DNA from: Halochromatium glycolicum
GTDB taxonomy: Bacteria; Pseudomonadota; Gammaproteobacteria; Chromatiales; Chromatiaceae
Length of the DNA: 64,000 nt
Assembly: GCF_016584085.1 (NCBI RefSeq)
Contig: NZ_NRSJ01000001.1
Location: forward strand, 91,001 to 155,000
Direction of reading: 5' to 3'
The notes under the pieces: generated by a model
Told to the model about the DNA's origin: nothing
Databases searched by the model: none
What the model saw: the letters and a program-made list of their open reading frames with translations, nothing else
Shown: positions 10,943 to 19,717 of the stretch, in pieces
How the letters are laid out: every line of letters starts with the position of its first letter
Numbering within the stretch: the stretch's first letter is position 1
Made by a program: the position numbers and the translations under genes

Positions 10943-11591
10943 GGACGTCGTCGATGACCTCATAAGGTGATGGGAATCCTAGCGCGCCAAGAATCCGGAT
11001 TTCCAGCGCTTCCATTGCCGATGCCTCGGCTTCGGTGAGATGGTCGAAACCGAGCAGGTGCAGCACGCCATGCACGACGAGATGCGCCCAATGGGCCGTC
11101 TCGGTCTTGTCTTGCTCGTGCGCCTCGCGTTGGACCACCGGCGCGCAGATGATCAGATCGCCGAGCAGGCTGCCGAGCGCTGCTGCCTGCGGGTCCAGGG
11201 CGTCGAGTCCCGGCGGCAGATCGAATGGAAAGGAGAGGATATTGGTCGCCCCGGTGCGATCGCGGTAGCATCGATTCAGCGTGGTGCTCTCCTCCTCGCC
11301 AACGATCCGGAGGGTCAGCTCAGCCGGTTTCGGCACGGTCCGCCGCGCCGATGCGGGCCCGGCTGCTAGCTCAGCTGCGAGCCCCGCTGCTAGCCCAGCT
11401 GCGAGCGCCTCAGACGCCCAGCGCTCGAGGTCCGGTACCGATGGCAGCGGCCGCTGACGATCGGTCTGCGGACGCGCATCTTGCAGGTCGATGAGCACCA
11501 CGTCCTCTGCGGCTGTGGCAGTGGTCCCGCCGGCGGCCCTTCCGGCGCTCGGCCCGGCGGTCGGCGCGTCAGCTTCCTTGGTCTCGGTCAT
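10920..11591 (-). CDS. ybeY: Endoribonuclease YbeY with alanine-rich N-terminal insertion
   Basis: Metal-dependent single-strand endoribonuclease for 16S rRNA 3'-end maturation. The zinc motif [11 protein letters not shown] is intact near residue 178-188. The protein is about 60 residues longer than usual because of an N-terminal extension containing the Ala/Gly/Leu run [15 protein letters not shown], encoded by a 24-base unit present twice around 11360-11407. The start is uncertain: ATG 11591 (MTETKE) gives a 23-base overlap with phoH similar to the ybeY-corC overlap; ATG 11606 is possible. Confidence 0.93.
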   Translation of the reverse strand: MTETKEADAPTAGPSAGRAAGGTTATAAEDVVLIDLQDARPQTDRQRPLPSVPDLERWASEALAAGLAAGLAAELAAGPASARRTVPKPAELTLRIVGEEESTTLNRCYRDRTGATNILSFPFDLPPGLDALDPQAAALGSLLGDLIICAPVVQREAHEQDKTETAHWAHLVVHGVLHLLGFDHLTEAEASAMEALEIRILGALGFPSPYEVIDDVHDERRRI

Positions 11592-12546
11592 GGGCGTCGT
11601 AGGCATTGACGATCCGCTGGACCAACGCGTGCCGGACGACATCGCGGGCGCTGAAGAACGAGAAGCTGATGCCCTCGACCGGACGCAGGATCTCGACGGC
11701 CTGGCGCAGCCCGGAGGGCTGCCCCTTGGGCAGATCGACCTGGGTCACGTCGCCGGTCACGACCGCGGTCGAGCCGAACCCGATCCGGGTCAGGAACATC
11801 TTCATCTGCTCAGGGGTCGTGTTCTGCGCCTCGTCCAGGATGATGAAGGCGTCGTTCAGGGTGCGGCCGCGCATATAGGCGAGCGGCGCGACCTCGATCA
11901 CGTTGCGCTCGATCAGCTTGTTGACCTTCTCGAAGCCGAGCATCTCAAACAGGGCGTCATAGAGCGGGCGCAGGTAGGGATCGATCTTCTGCGCCAGATC
12001 GCCGGGCAGGAAGCCGAGTCGCTCGCCGGCCTCGACGGCTGGGCGGATCAGCAGCAGCCGACGCACCCGGTCGGTCTCGAGCGCCTCGACCGCGCAGGCA
12101 ACGGCGAGATAGGTCTTGCCGGTGCCAGCCGGCCCGACACCAAAGTTGATGTCATGGGTCAGGATAGCGCGCATGTAGCTCTGCTGCATCGCACCGCGCG
12201 GCTTGATCAGACCGCGCTTGGTCTTGATGATGAGGTCCAGCGTTTGCTCGGCGCTCGCTTCGGCCGCGGCGTCGGCGCCGGCCTCGACCAGCTGCAGATG
12301 GACGCGCTCGGGCGAGAGGACCTCATTGGCCGCTGCGGCATAGAGGTCGTTCAGTACACGGGCGCCGGCCTCGGCGGCCTGCTGCTCGCCGATCAGGCGG
12401 AAGCTCATGCCGCGATTGGCGATCTCGATGCCGAGTCGACGTTCGATCAGGCGCAGGTGCTGGTCGAACTGACCGCAGAGGTTAGCCAGGCGGACGTTGT
12501 CCTCGGGCTTCAGACTGAGGTCGATGTTATAGGGGGTTGGGGGCAA
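11569..12546 (-). CDS. ybeZ: PhoH-like ATPase (YbeZ)
   Basis: P-loop ATPase of the PhoH family that works with YbeY in rRNA processing. It is 325 residues. Walker A is [19 protein letters not shown] near residue 137; Walker B is [20 protein letters not shown] near 234-253; a downstream [11 protein letters not shown] acts as a sensor-like motif. The N-terminal KH-like region is present. It starts 67 bases after miaB and overlaps ybeY. The GTG/ATG choice is not in doubt because [17 protein letters not shown] fits the family start. Confidence 0.95.
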   Translation of the reverse strand: MPPTPYNIDLSLKPEDNVRLANLCGQFDQHLRLIERRLGIEIANRGMSFRLIGEQQAAEAGARVLNDLYAAAANEVLSPERVHLQLVEAGADAAAEASAEQTLDLIIKTKRGLIKPRGAMQQSYMRAILTHDINFGVGPAGTGKTYLAVACAVEALETDRVRRLLLIRPAVEAGERLGFLPGDLAQKIDPYLRPLYDALFEMLGFEKVNKLIERNVIEVAPLAYMRGRTLNDAFIILDEAQNTTPEQMKMFLTRIGFGSTAVVTGDVTQVDLPKGQPSGLRQAVEILRPVEGISFSFFSARDVVRHALVQRIVNAYDAHDRDQGS

Positions 12547-12612
12547 AGGTCTGTCTTGATGGCTCAGAAGGCTCAGCCGGTAAGGGATTCAGCAAAGAAT
12601 GCCCAACGCGAT

Positions 12613-13989
12613 TCAGGCGCAGGCGTTCGCGATGGCCGACTCGGTGGGGCTCGACCCGGTGACGCGCTCCTGCAGCTGGCCGCGCAGCGAATTGGGCAGT
12701 GCCTCGGTGATGAGCACGTCGGCGAATTGGCTGGTCAGCTGCGGCGGACCCGCAAGGTTGACGACCCGGTTGTTCTCGGTGCGGCCGGCGAGTTGGGCTG
12801 GGTCCTTGCGCGACGGGCCGGTGATCAGGACCCGCTGCACCGTCCCGACCATCCGTCGGCTGACGACCTGGGCCTGGTGGTTGATCTGCTGCTGCAGCCG
12901 AGCCAGTCGGGCCTGTTTGGTGGCCAGCGGGACGTCGTCCGGATACTCGGCAGCCGGCGTGCCGGGTCGGGCGCTGTAGATGAAGCTGAAGGACTGGTCG
13001 AAACCGACCTCGCTGACCAGACGCAGCGTCTCGTCGAAATCGGTCTCGGTCTCGCCGGGAAAGCCGACGATGAAGTCCGATGAGATGCAGATGTCGGGTC
13101 GTGCGCGGCGCAGGCGCCGGACCTTGTCCTTGTACTCGAGCACGGTGTGGCCGCGCTTCATCAGCGCGAGGATGCGGTCGGAGCCGCTCTGCACCGGCAG
13201 GTGTAGGTAGCTGACCAGCTCCGGCACCTCGGCGTAGGCCTCGATCAGGCTGTCGGAGAACTCGACCGGGTGCGAGGTCGTGAAGCGAACCCGGTCGATG
13301 CCCTCGACCGCGGCACAGAAGCGGATCAACAATGCCAGGTCGGCGATCTCGCCGTCATGCATCAGGCCACGATAGGCGTTGACGTTCTGGCCGAGGAGAT
13401 GGATCTCGCGAACGCCCTGATCCGCGAGGCCCGCGACCTCGGCGATCACGTCGTCGAACGGGCGGCTGATCTCTTCGCCACGGGTGTAGGGCACCACGCA
13501 GTAGGTGCAATACTTCGAGCAGCCTTCCATCACCGAAACGTAGGCGCTCGGGCCCTCGGCCCGTGGCTCCGGCAGCCGGTCGAACTTCTCGATCTCGGGG
13601 AAGCTGACATCGATCTGCGGCATGTCCCGTTCGCGCGCGGCATCGAGCATCGCGGGCAGGCGATGGAGGGTCTGCGGGCCGAATACCAGATCGACGAACG
13701 GTGCGCGCGCACGAATCGCGTCGCCCTCCTGACTGGCGACGCAGCCGCCGACACCGATCACCAGGTCGGGTCTCGCGCTCTTCCAGGGCCGCCAACGTCC
13801 GAGCTGCGAGAACACCTTCTCCTGCGCCTTCTCGCGGATCGAGCAGGTGTTGAGCAGCAGCACATCGGCCTCCTCCGGCCGTTCTGTCCGCTGCAGCCCG
13901 TGTGAGGCGCGCAGCAGGTCTGCCATCCGCGACGAGTCGTACTCGTTCATCTGGCAGCCGTAGGTTTGAATGAAGAGTTTCTTGGCCAT
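12613..13989 (-). CDS. miaB: tRNA-2-methylthio-N6-dimethylallyladenosine synthase MiaB
   Basis: Radical SAM methylthiotransferase that converts i6A37 to ms2i6A37 in tRNAs. The 458-residue protein has the N-terminal UPF0004 domain with its three cluster Cys ([35 protein letters not shown]), the radical SAM motif [17 protein letters not shown] near residue 157, and a C-terminal TRAM domain ([15 protein letters not shown]). It is the first gene of the miaB-phoH-ybeY-corC operon. Confidence 0.98.
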   Translation of the reverse strand: MAKKLFIQTYGCQMNEYDSSRMADLLRASHGLQRTERPEEADVLLLNTCSIREKAQEKVFSQLGRWRPWKSARPDLVIGVGGCVASQEGDAIRARAPFVDLVFGPQTLHRLPAMLDAARERDMPQIDVSFPEIEKFDRLPEPRAEGPSAYVSVMEGCSKYCTYCVVPYTRGEEISRPFDDVIAEVAGLADQGVREIHLLGQNVNAYRGLMHDGEIADLALLIRFCAAVEGIDRVRFTTSHPVEFSDSLIEAYAEVPELVSYLHLPVQSGSDRILALMKRGHTVLEYKDKVRRLRRARPDICISSDFIVGFPGETETDFDETLRLVSEVGFDQSFSFIYSARPGTPAAEYPDDVPLATKQARLARLQQQINHQAQVVSRRMVGTVQRVLITGPSRKDPAQLAGRTENNRVVNLAGPPQLTSQFADVLITEALPNSLRGQLQERVTGSSPTESAIANACA

Positions 13990-14162
13990 CGACAGTGGAG
14001 CGCTTTCGGCACCACAGGTTCTACAAATGGGGAGAGATCGGCGGACGCCGAGGATTCCGAATCAGTGCATCGTCTTCAGTGTCGATCATGGTGTCAAGCC
14101 GAGTCGTATCAACCTGTAAGATCCAGTGCCGATAATCCGCCGCCACCCCCGAGACCGAGCAT

Positions 14163-15446
14163 ATGATGCGCAAGCCCGCTCTGCCTGATCCGCAAACAGG
14201 CCGCCTGCTGGCCTGGGCGCTCTACGACTGGGCCAACAGCGCCTACGCGGCCCTGATCCAGACCTTTGTGTTCGCGACCTACTTCACCAGTCAGGTTGCC
14301 AAGGACAGTACCATCGGCACCACGCAGTGGGGTAATGCGATCGGCATCGCTGGTCTGCTGATCGCCCTGTTGGGTCCGCTGCTCGGTGCGGCCGCCGATC
14401 AGGGTGGGCCGCGCCAAGGGCTGCTGCGGGCGCTGACCGGGCTCGCGGTGCTCACGACCGCCCTCCTGTGGCTGGTGCGACCGACGACAGATGATGTCAC
14501 CCTGGCGCTGTTGCTGGTGGGGATCGGCACCGTTGCCTTCGAGCTCGCCGGCGTGCTCTATAACGCGCTGTTGCCGGCACTCGCTCCGCGCTCGCGAATC
14601 GGACGCTGGTCCGGCTGGGGCTGGGGGCTGGGCTATGTTGGCGGCCTGCTCTGCTTGGTCGTCGCGCTGTTCGGATTCGTGCTCGACGATGCCTGGCTGC
14701 CCCTGCCGCGCGAGGATGCCGAGCATGTGCGGGCAACCTTCCTGCTGACGGCGGTCTGGTTCCTGGTCTTTTCGCTGCCGCTGCTCTCGCTGCGGCTCGA
14801 TCCGCCCGACGGGCGCAAGCCGCTGCTCAGGGCGGCACGCGACGGTCTGCAGCAACTCGCCGGCACGCTGCGCCGGGTGCGCGAGTACGCGACATTGGTG
14901 CGGTTCCTGATCGCGCGCATGCTCTATGTCGACGGCCTGGCGACGCTGTTCGCGTTCGGCGGCGTCTATGCGGCCGGCACCTTCGGGATGTCCGAGCAGC
15001 AGGTGCTCCTGTTCGGCATCCTGCTCAACGTGACCGCTGCGATCGGGGCGGTCGGTTTTGCCTGGCTCGATGATCATAGCGGCCCGCGCGCAACGATGTT
15101 GCTGGCGCTGACGGGGCTGATCCTGCTGGGCACGTCGGTGCTGCTGGTCGAGTCGCGCACGGCGTTCTGGGTGCTAGGTGGCGCGCTGGGGCTCTTCGTC
15201 GGTCCGGCGCAAGCGGCGGGCCGTTCTTATCTCGCGCATGCGGCGCCGCCCCATCTGCGTGCCGAGCTGTTCGGGCTGTTTGCACTCTCGGGCAAGGCCA
15301 CGGCCTTTGCCGGCCCGCTGCTCGTCGGCTGGGTCACCTGGCTGGCCGGGAGCCAGCGCATCGGTATGGCCACCATCGTCGTCTTCTTTTTGCTCGGGCT
15401 CTTGATGCTGCTGACGGTGCCCGAGGCACCGCGCGAGCGCGACTGA
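14163..15446 (+). CDS. MFS transporter, UMF1/Atg22-like family
   Basis: Twelve-helix major facilitator of 427 residues. The opening ALYDWANSAYAALIQTFVFATYF is the signature of the UMF1 (Atg22-like) group, whose substrates are unknown in bacteria. Gly-rich loops and an even helix pattern run throughout. ATG 14163 and 14166 are adjacent and equivalent. It is divergent from miaB and convergent with the next minus-strand gene; no functional link is visible. Confidence 0.88.
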   Translation: MMRKPALPDPQTGRLLAWALYDWANSAYAALIQTFVFATYFTSQVAKDSTIGTTQWGNAIGIAGLLIALLGPLLGAAADQGGPRQGLLRALTGLAVLTTALLWLVRPTTDDVTLALLLVGIGTVAFELAGVLYNALLPALAPRSRIGRWSGWGWGLGYVGGLLCLVVALFGFVLDDAWLPLPREDAEHVRATFLLTAVWFLVFSLPLLSLRLDPPDGRKPLLRAARDGLQQLAGTLRRVREYATLVRFLIARMLYVDGLATLFAFGGVYAAGTFGMSEQQVLLFGILLNVTAAIGAVGFAWLDDHSGPRATMLLALTGLILLGTSVLLVESRTAFWVLGGALGLFVGPAQAAGRSYLAHAAPPHLRAELFGLFALSGKATAFAGPLLVGWVTWLAGSQRIGMATIVVFFLLGLLMLLTVPEAPRERD

Positions 15447-15597
15447 CTCGGGTCCCAAGCCGCAAGCCCGTGACTGGTGGCGGCTCGGCGCCACGCGAGC
15501 GAGATGGGGCGAAGGGCGCAGCGGCTAACCTGACACAACGGCAGCAAGCGTTTCATCGTTCCGTGCGTGGCGCACCGTCATGATCGTTAGCCGCAGA

Positions 15598-16326
15598 TCA
15601 TGATTCCACTGGTCGCTGCTGCTTTCGGGCATTCAGCCGGTCGGCGATGAAGAACGGGGCATAGAGCACGAGGAAGCTCAGGCCGGCGATTGCGAGCAGC
15701 GGCAGCCAGTACCAGGGCCAGGGGCCGAACCAGTCCATGAGTGAGGCGCCGGCCGGTTTCTCCATCAGGTACATGAAGTTGGTGCCTGTGCTGGCGTTGA
15801 CCGCCAGGGCGACTACGGCAACCGCGACGGTGATCAACGGGGCGCGGATCAACGAGGCCGGAACGGGCCGCAGCCGGTAGACGATGAGGGCATAGAGCAC
15901 GCCCACCATGACCAGTCCGTGCCCGAGGAAGAATAGGATGAACCGGGCCGACGGGAAATCCTGTACCAGATCCGGTGTCGCGAGCGCCTGGGTCGTGCCG
16001 GCGAGCGCCCAGAAGTAGACCAGCTCGAATGCTCGCGGGCTCGCCGTGATCAGGACCCAGGCGGTGAGCCAGACGGCCAGCGCGCACAGGTGTAGGGGCA
16101 GCATCTCTGGTGTCGGTCCATCGCGCTGCAGCATAAGCGCCAGCTGCACCAGCTCTTGGGCAACCAGCAGCAGCGCCAGCAGGATGCCGATCGGCCTTGC
16201 CAGATGGGGGGCGAGGCCGCGCACGGCGACGGGCAGCAGCAGCGACATGGCCAGGATCAGGCCCAGGGTCGCCAGGTGCGATTCGCCGAAGAGCGCGAAG
16301 CCGCTATTGATTGCGGTAGTCGACAT
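15598..16326 (-). CDS. YwaF/TIGR02206-type integral membrane protein
   Basis: Predicted membrane protein of 242 residues with seven hydrophobic spans. The pattern of the YwaF family is visible: an early FGESHLATL segment, LPLHLCALAVWLTAW, ELVYFWALAGTTQALATPDL and, near the end, NFMYLMEKPAGASLMDWFGPWPWYW. The function of the family is not known. The ATG at 16326 lies inside the superoxide-dismutase-like fragment read in another frame, so this gene start may have been created or moved by a rearrangement. An ATG at 16350 in the same frame is less likely. Confidence 0.8.
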   Translation of the reverse strand: MSTTAINSGFALFGESHLATLGLILAMSLLLPVAVRGLAPHLARPIGILLALLLVAQELVQLALMLQRDGPTPEMLPLHLCALAVWLTAWVLITASPRAFELVYFWALAGTTQALATPDLVQDFPSARFILFFLGHGLVMVGVLYALIVYRLRPVPASLIRAPLITVAVAVVALAVNASTGTNFMYLMEKPAGASLMDWFGPWPWYWLPLLAIAGLSFLVLYAPFFIADRLNARKQQRPVES

Positions 16327-16564
16327 AGCAGGGGTGCTCCCAGATATCACAAGTCAGGATCGGCGGCTTGCTGTTCCACGGCGGATGATCGGCGATGCCT
16401 GCGCTGGCGATGCTCGAGTTTGCCATGGCGTGACCGAGGATCGCACGGTCATCGCCTGGGCGGAATCCGATGAGCATGAGGCGGGCTGGCGGGTCCTTCA
16501 GCTTGGGCCGTTGCGTGTCAAGCGGGATCGATGCCTCGGCTTGACTGTAACTGATCTGGATCAA
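16304..16564 (-). pseudogene. Remnant ending in an iron superoxide dismutase C-terminal motif
   Basis: The last 20 residues of this 86-codon frame, PPILTCDIWEHPCYVDYRNQ, match the iron/manganese superoxide dismutase signature (consensus about D-x-W-E-H-x-x-Y-x-D-Y-R-N), including the Asp and His metal ligands. In intact enzymes some 30 more residues follow; here a TAG comes directly after. The upstream 60 residues do not read as a dismutase. I infer a decayed sodB fragment at a rearrangement junction. It overlaps the start of the YwaF-type gene in another frame. Confidence 0.55.
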
Positions 16565-16584
16565 GCCGGGCTGATCAGCTCTTT

Positions 16585-16631
16585 CCGCAAGATGTAGTGT
16601 CGCCTATACTGGCGAACACAATATCTTGTGC
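16585..16631 (+). promoter_or_regulatory. Pair of NrdR boxes upstream of nrdD
   Basis: Two 16-base sites resemble the NrdR consensus (acaCwATATwTwGtGt): ccgcaagatgtagtgt at 16585-16600 and acacaatatcttgtgc at 16616-16631. They are separated by 15 bases, so their centres are 31 bases or three helical turns apart, the spacing known for NrdR repression of ribonucleotide reductase genes. They lie 24 bases before the nrdD start. The match is by eye. Confidence 0.75.
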
Positions 16632-16654
16632 CCCATGACCCTAGGAAGCCGATC

Positions 16655-18706
16655 ATGACAACGACCACTGCGGCGGCCCCGGCGCTGCTTACGCTGCCGA
16701 CACGGGTGCTCAAGCGCGACGGCGAGCAGGTGCCTTTCGACGGCTCGAAGATCGAGTCCGCGATCCTGCGCGCCGGCCAGGCGACCGGGGAGTTCGGCGA
16801 GATGGAGGCGCAGCTGCTTTCCGCGCAGGTCGTCAAGGTGCTCGCGCATCGCTACGGCAACGGCCGGCTGCCGGACATCGAGGGCATCCAGGATGTGGTC
16901 GAGCAGACCCTGATCAGCGCCAACCACTTCGAGACCGCTCGCTCGTACATCGTCTATCGCGAGCAGCGCGCGAAGCTGCGCGCGGACCAGCGCACGCTGG
17001 TCGATGTCGCCAGCTCGATCAACGAGTACCTGGATCGCTCCGACTGGCGCGTCTCGGCCAATGCCAATCAGGGCTACTCGCTCGGCGGCCTGATCCTGAA
17101 CACCTCGGGCAAGATGATCGCCAACTACTGGCTCTCGCACGTCTATCCGCCGCAGGTCGGTGAGGCCCATCGCGAGGGCGATATCCACATCCACGACCTC
17201 GATATGCTCGCCGGCTACTGCGCTGGCTGGTCGCTGCGCACGCTGCTGGCCGAAGGGCTGAACGGCGTGCCGGGTAAGGTCGAGGCGGGGCCGCCGAAGC
17301 ACATGTCGAGCGCGATCGGTCAGATCGTCAACTTCCTCGGCACGCTGCAGAACGAATGGGCCGGTGCTCAGGCGTTCTCGAGCTTCGATACCTATATGGC
17401 GCCCTATGTACGGGTCGACGGGCTCGATTATCCGCGCGTCAAACAGTACATCCAGGAGCTGATCTACAACCTCAACGTGCCGTCGCGGTGGGGGTGCCAA
17501 ACCCCGTTTACAAATCTCACGTTTGATTGGGTCTGCCCCGAAGATCTGCGCGAGCAGGTGCCGGTGATCGGCGGCGAGGAGCAGCCGTTCACCTACGGCG
17601 AGCTGCAGGCCGAGATGGACATGATCAATCGCGCCTACATCGAGGTGATGACCGAGGGTGATGCCAAGGGCCGTATCTTCACCTTCCCGATCCCGACCTA
17701 CAACATCACCGAAGATTTCCCCTGGGATAGCGAGAATGCCGAGCATCTCTTTGAGATGACGGCAAAATATGGCCTTCCTTATTTTCAGAATTTCCTCAAT
17801 TCAGAGCTGTCTCCGAACATGGTGCGCTCGATGTGTTGCCGGCTGCAGCTCGATCTCAGCGAGTTGCTGAAACGCGGCAATGGCCTGTTCGGCTCCGCCG
17901 AGCAGACCGGCTCGCTCGGGGTGGTCACGATCAACTGCGCGCGGCTCGGCTATACCCATCGCGGCGACGAGGCCGGGCTGCTGCGGCGTCTCGACGAGCT
18001 GATGGAGCTGGCCAAGAAGAGCCTGGAGCTGAAACGCAAGGTGATCCAGCGTCACATGGATGCCGGCCTGTTCCCGTACACGAAGCGCTACCTCGGCACC
18101 CTGCGCAATCATTTCAGCACGCTCGGCGTCAATGGGATCAACGAGCTGATCCGAAACTTCACGAACGACGCCGAGGACATCACCACCGAGTGGGGCCATG
18201 CCTTCGCGTGCCGGCTGCTCGATCACGTACGTGCCCGGATGGTCGAGTTCCAGGAGGAGACCGGCCACATGTACAACCTGGAGGCGACGCCTGCGGAGGG
18301 CACGACCTATCGCTTCGCGCGCGAGGACAAGAAGCGCTACCCGGGCATCCTGCAGGCCGGCACCGAGGAGGCGCCGTACTACACCAATTCCTCGCAGCTG
18401 CCGGTCGGCTACACCGACGACGCCTTCGAGGCGCTGGCGGCGCAGGACGCGCTGCAGACCCGGTACACCGGCGGAACGGTGCTGCATCTGTACATGGGCG
18501 AGCGCATCGGCTCAACCGAAGCCTGCAAGCGGCTGGTGCGGCGGGCGCTGACCAATTTCCGGCTGCCATACATCACGGTGACGCCGATCTTTTCGGTCTG
18601 CCCTGTGCATGGTTACCTGGCTGGCGAGCATGAGTTCTGCCCGAAGTGCGATCAGGAGCTGATCGAGAAGAAACGCGCCCAGCAGCGAGCGGCGGTGGCG
18701 ACTTAG
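16655..18706 (+). CDS. nrdD: Anaerobic ribonucleoside-triphosphate reductase, catalytic part without glycyl-radical tail
   Basis: Class III ribonucleotide reductase large subunit, making dNTPs without oxygen. From ATG 16655 it has 683 residues: an ATP-cone (about 15-105, RVLKRDGEQVPFDGSKIESA) and the ten-stranded barrel with HIHDLDML and FTFPIPTYNIT. Near the C-terminus is a zinc-ribbon-like site, CPVHG then FCPKCD. It stops right after that, where the family normally continues to the RVxGY glycyl-radical loop. That segment is encoded separately at 19120-19329. ATG 16655 follows aggaag; a GTG at 16628 in frame would lie inside an NrdR box and is rejected. Confidence 0.93.
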   Translation: MTTTTAAAPALLTLPTRVLKRDGEQVPFDGSKIESAILRAGQATGEFGEMEAQLLSAQVVKVLAHRYGNGRLPDIEGIQDVVEQTLISANHFETARSYIVYREQRAKLRADQRTLVDVASSINEYLDRSDWRVSANANQGYSLGGLILNTSGKMIANYWLSHVYPPQVGEAHREGDIHIHDLDMLAGYCAGWSLRTLLAEGLNGVPGKVEAGPPKHMSSAIGQIVNFLGTLQNEWAGAQAFSSFDTYMAPYVRVDGLDYPRVKQYIQELIYNLNVPSRWGCQTPFTNLTFDWVCPEDLREQVPVIGGEEQPFTYGELQAEMDMINRAYIEVMTEGDAKGRIFTFPIPTYNITEDFPWDSENAEHLFEMTAKYGLPYFQNFLNSELSPNMVRSMCCRLQLDLSELLKRGNGLFGSAEQTGSLGVVTINCARLGYTHRGDEAGLLRRLDELMELAKKSLELKRKVIQRHMDAGLFPYTKRYLGTLRNHFSTLGVNGINELIRNFTNDAEDITTEWGHAFACRLLDHVRARMVEFQEETGHMYNLEATPAEGTTYRFAREDKKRYPGILQAGTEEAPYYTNSSQLPVGYTDDAFEALAAQDALQTRYTGGTVLHLYMGERIGSTEACKRLVRRALTNFRLPYITVTPIFSVCPVHGYLAGEHEFCPKCDQELIEKKRAQQRAAVAT

Positions 18707-18713
18707 AGGCCCC

Positions 18714-18768
18714 AACGTTCATGGCACGGTGCAACCCCCCGAACGATGAATTTCGCGTGATTCACGGG
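18714..18768. repeat. Dispersed repeat, copy 1
   Basis: A 55-base segment that begins aacgttcatggcacggtgc and ends gtgattcacggg, located eight bases after the nrdD stop. A second copy lies at 52998-53050, directly on the stop codon of lnt. The two agree at roughly 80 percent of positions, with a two-base length difference. The family is not recognised. Confidence 0.6.
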
Positions 18769-18890
18769 AACAAAATAGCTCCTGCGGCCAAATTGAGTCG
18801 AAACTTGAGCGATTCAGGTGGCCATTTTGGTAGGACCTCTGATGCGCTGAGCCGCTGGGGGAGCGGGCCGCGAGCGTGGTGCCAAGGGGA

Positions 18891-19013
18891 GCGGGTCCCC
18901 CGGCCGCGCGTCCGGCGGACGCCGTGAATCCGTCCCTGGAGGCCAACGATTGCGATTCGGGGGATCGCCATCCGGGCGATCGACGCCGCCGGACACGCGG
19001 CCGGGGCACCCGC
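18891..19013. repeat. Large inverted repeat between the two nrdD pieces
   Basis: Two 28-base arms, 18891-18918 and 18986-19013, are inverted copies with only two mismatches (core ccccggccgcg). The loop is 67 bases. There is no open frame inside that looks like a gene. It lies 106 bases before the glycyl-radical gene and could form a strong RNA hairpin or be a small non-autonomous mobile element. Confidence 0.7.
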
Positions 19014-19119
19014 TGCCGCATCAGGTGTTTGACGGCCGAGAAGACGGGCCGAGCGAACGCGATCACACGACCAAACGCGGCCGAAGCTGGCCGTACCATC
19101 CAATCGACAGGAGTAACCA

Positions 19120-19329
19120 ATGACCGAAACAACGATCGAGCCGACCATCGAGCTGCGCGACGAAGAGCGCACCCGCTGCGAGGTCTGGACGCGGGTGATG
19201 GGCTATCACCGTCCGGTGTCGGCCTTCAATCGCGGCAAGCAGGCCGAGCACCAGGAGCGCACCTATTTCCAGGAACAGCCGACTGGCGGCGAGCAGCGAG
19301 CGGTGCCAACGCGGCGCGAGGCTGCCTAA
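19120..19329 (+). CDS. nrdD: Separate glycyl-radical domain of anaerobic ribonucleotide reductase
   Basis: A 69-residue protein whose centre, RCEVWTRVMGYHRPVSAFN followed by RGKQAEHQERTYF, is the C-terminal glycyl-radical segment of class III reductases (RVxGY, radical on the Gly; then the FNxGK block). It is exactly what the 683-residue protein upstream lacks. It is preceded by a clear ribosome binding site (acaggag, eight bases before ATG). Its frame differs from nrdD, and 413 bases of repeat-rich DNA lie between, so this is not a simple frameshift. I infer that it associates with the catalytic part and is activated by NrdG. Confidence 0.85.
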   Translation: MTETTIEPTIELRDEERTRCEVWTRVMGYHRPVSAFNRGKQAEHQERTYFQEQPTGGEQRAVPTRREAA

Positions 19330-19487
19330 GGCAATTGCCGGAAAAGCTCGTACCGAATTGCGCAGGATTGTCGTTTGCCTTCGAGGAGCGTCGCCGGGAG
19401 CATAGCCGGGCTATGTGACCGGCGGCGCGACGAAGAAGGCGAGCGAAAAGACCAGCAAGGCGGTATGAGCTTTGACAGAAATCGCCT
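19327..19487. repeat. MITE-like long imperfect palindrome
   Basis: A 161-base palindrome. Outer arms 19327-19354 and 19460-19487 pair at about 21 of 28 positions, inner segments continue to pair, and the centre is the perfect palindrome catagccgggctatg (19401-19415). The left end includes the stop codon of the glycyl-radical gene. It encodes nothing convincing. It looks like a small non-autonomous element or a structured intergenic RNA. Confidence 0.7.
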
Positions 19488-19717
19488 AAGCCCATTCCGG
19501 CCGGTTTATCGGCCTTATCCGAATCATCGGCCAGGCAGCACAGGCTTCTGGTTTTTGATGAATGCAGGCGCAGCGGAAGCCGGTGGAGCGGGTATGGGCG
19601 TATGTGTCGGGGCTCTTTCAGCCCGTTTTGAAGAACGCCCAGCCCTTATGAGCTCTTGATTTCAACCAAGAAGAGGCGCCCCCATTAGGGTTTCTCGGGC
19701 GCTGCCGGATCGAGTGT
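19488..19717. other. Non-coding stretch before nrdG
   Basis: Between the palindrome and nrdG. A frame of about 33 codons from ATG 19558 is Ala/Gly-rich with no recognisable motif and is not called. A small hairpin (arms gcgccc and gggcgc, about 19676-19702) lies just before nrdG. No convincing promoter was found. Confidence 0.4.

Noticed and set aside
16628..16654. Upstream GTG start for nrdD
   Set aside because: It lies in the second NrdR box, and ATG 16655 has a good ribosome binding site.
19375..19659. 94-codon plus-strand frame between the glycyl-radical gene and nrdG
   Set aside because: It runs through the MITE-like palindrome and has no protein-like features.
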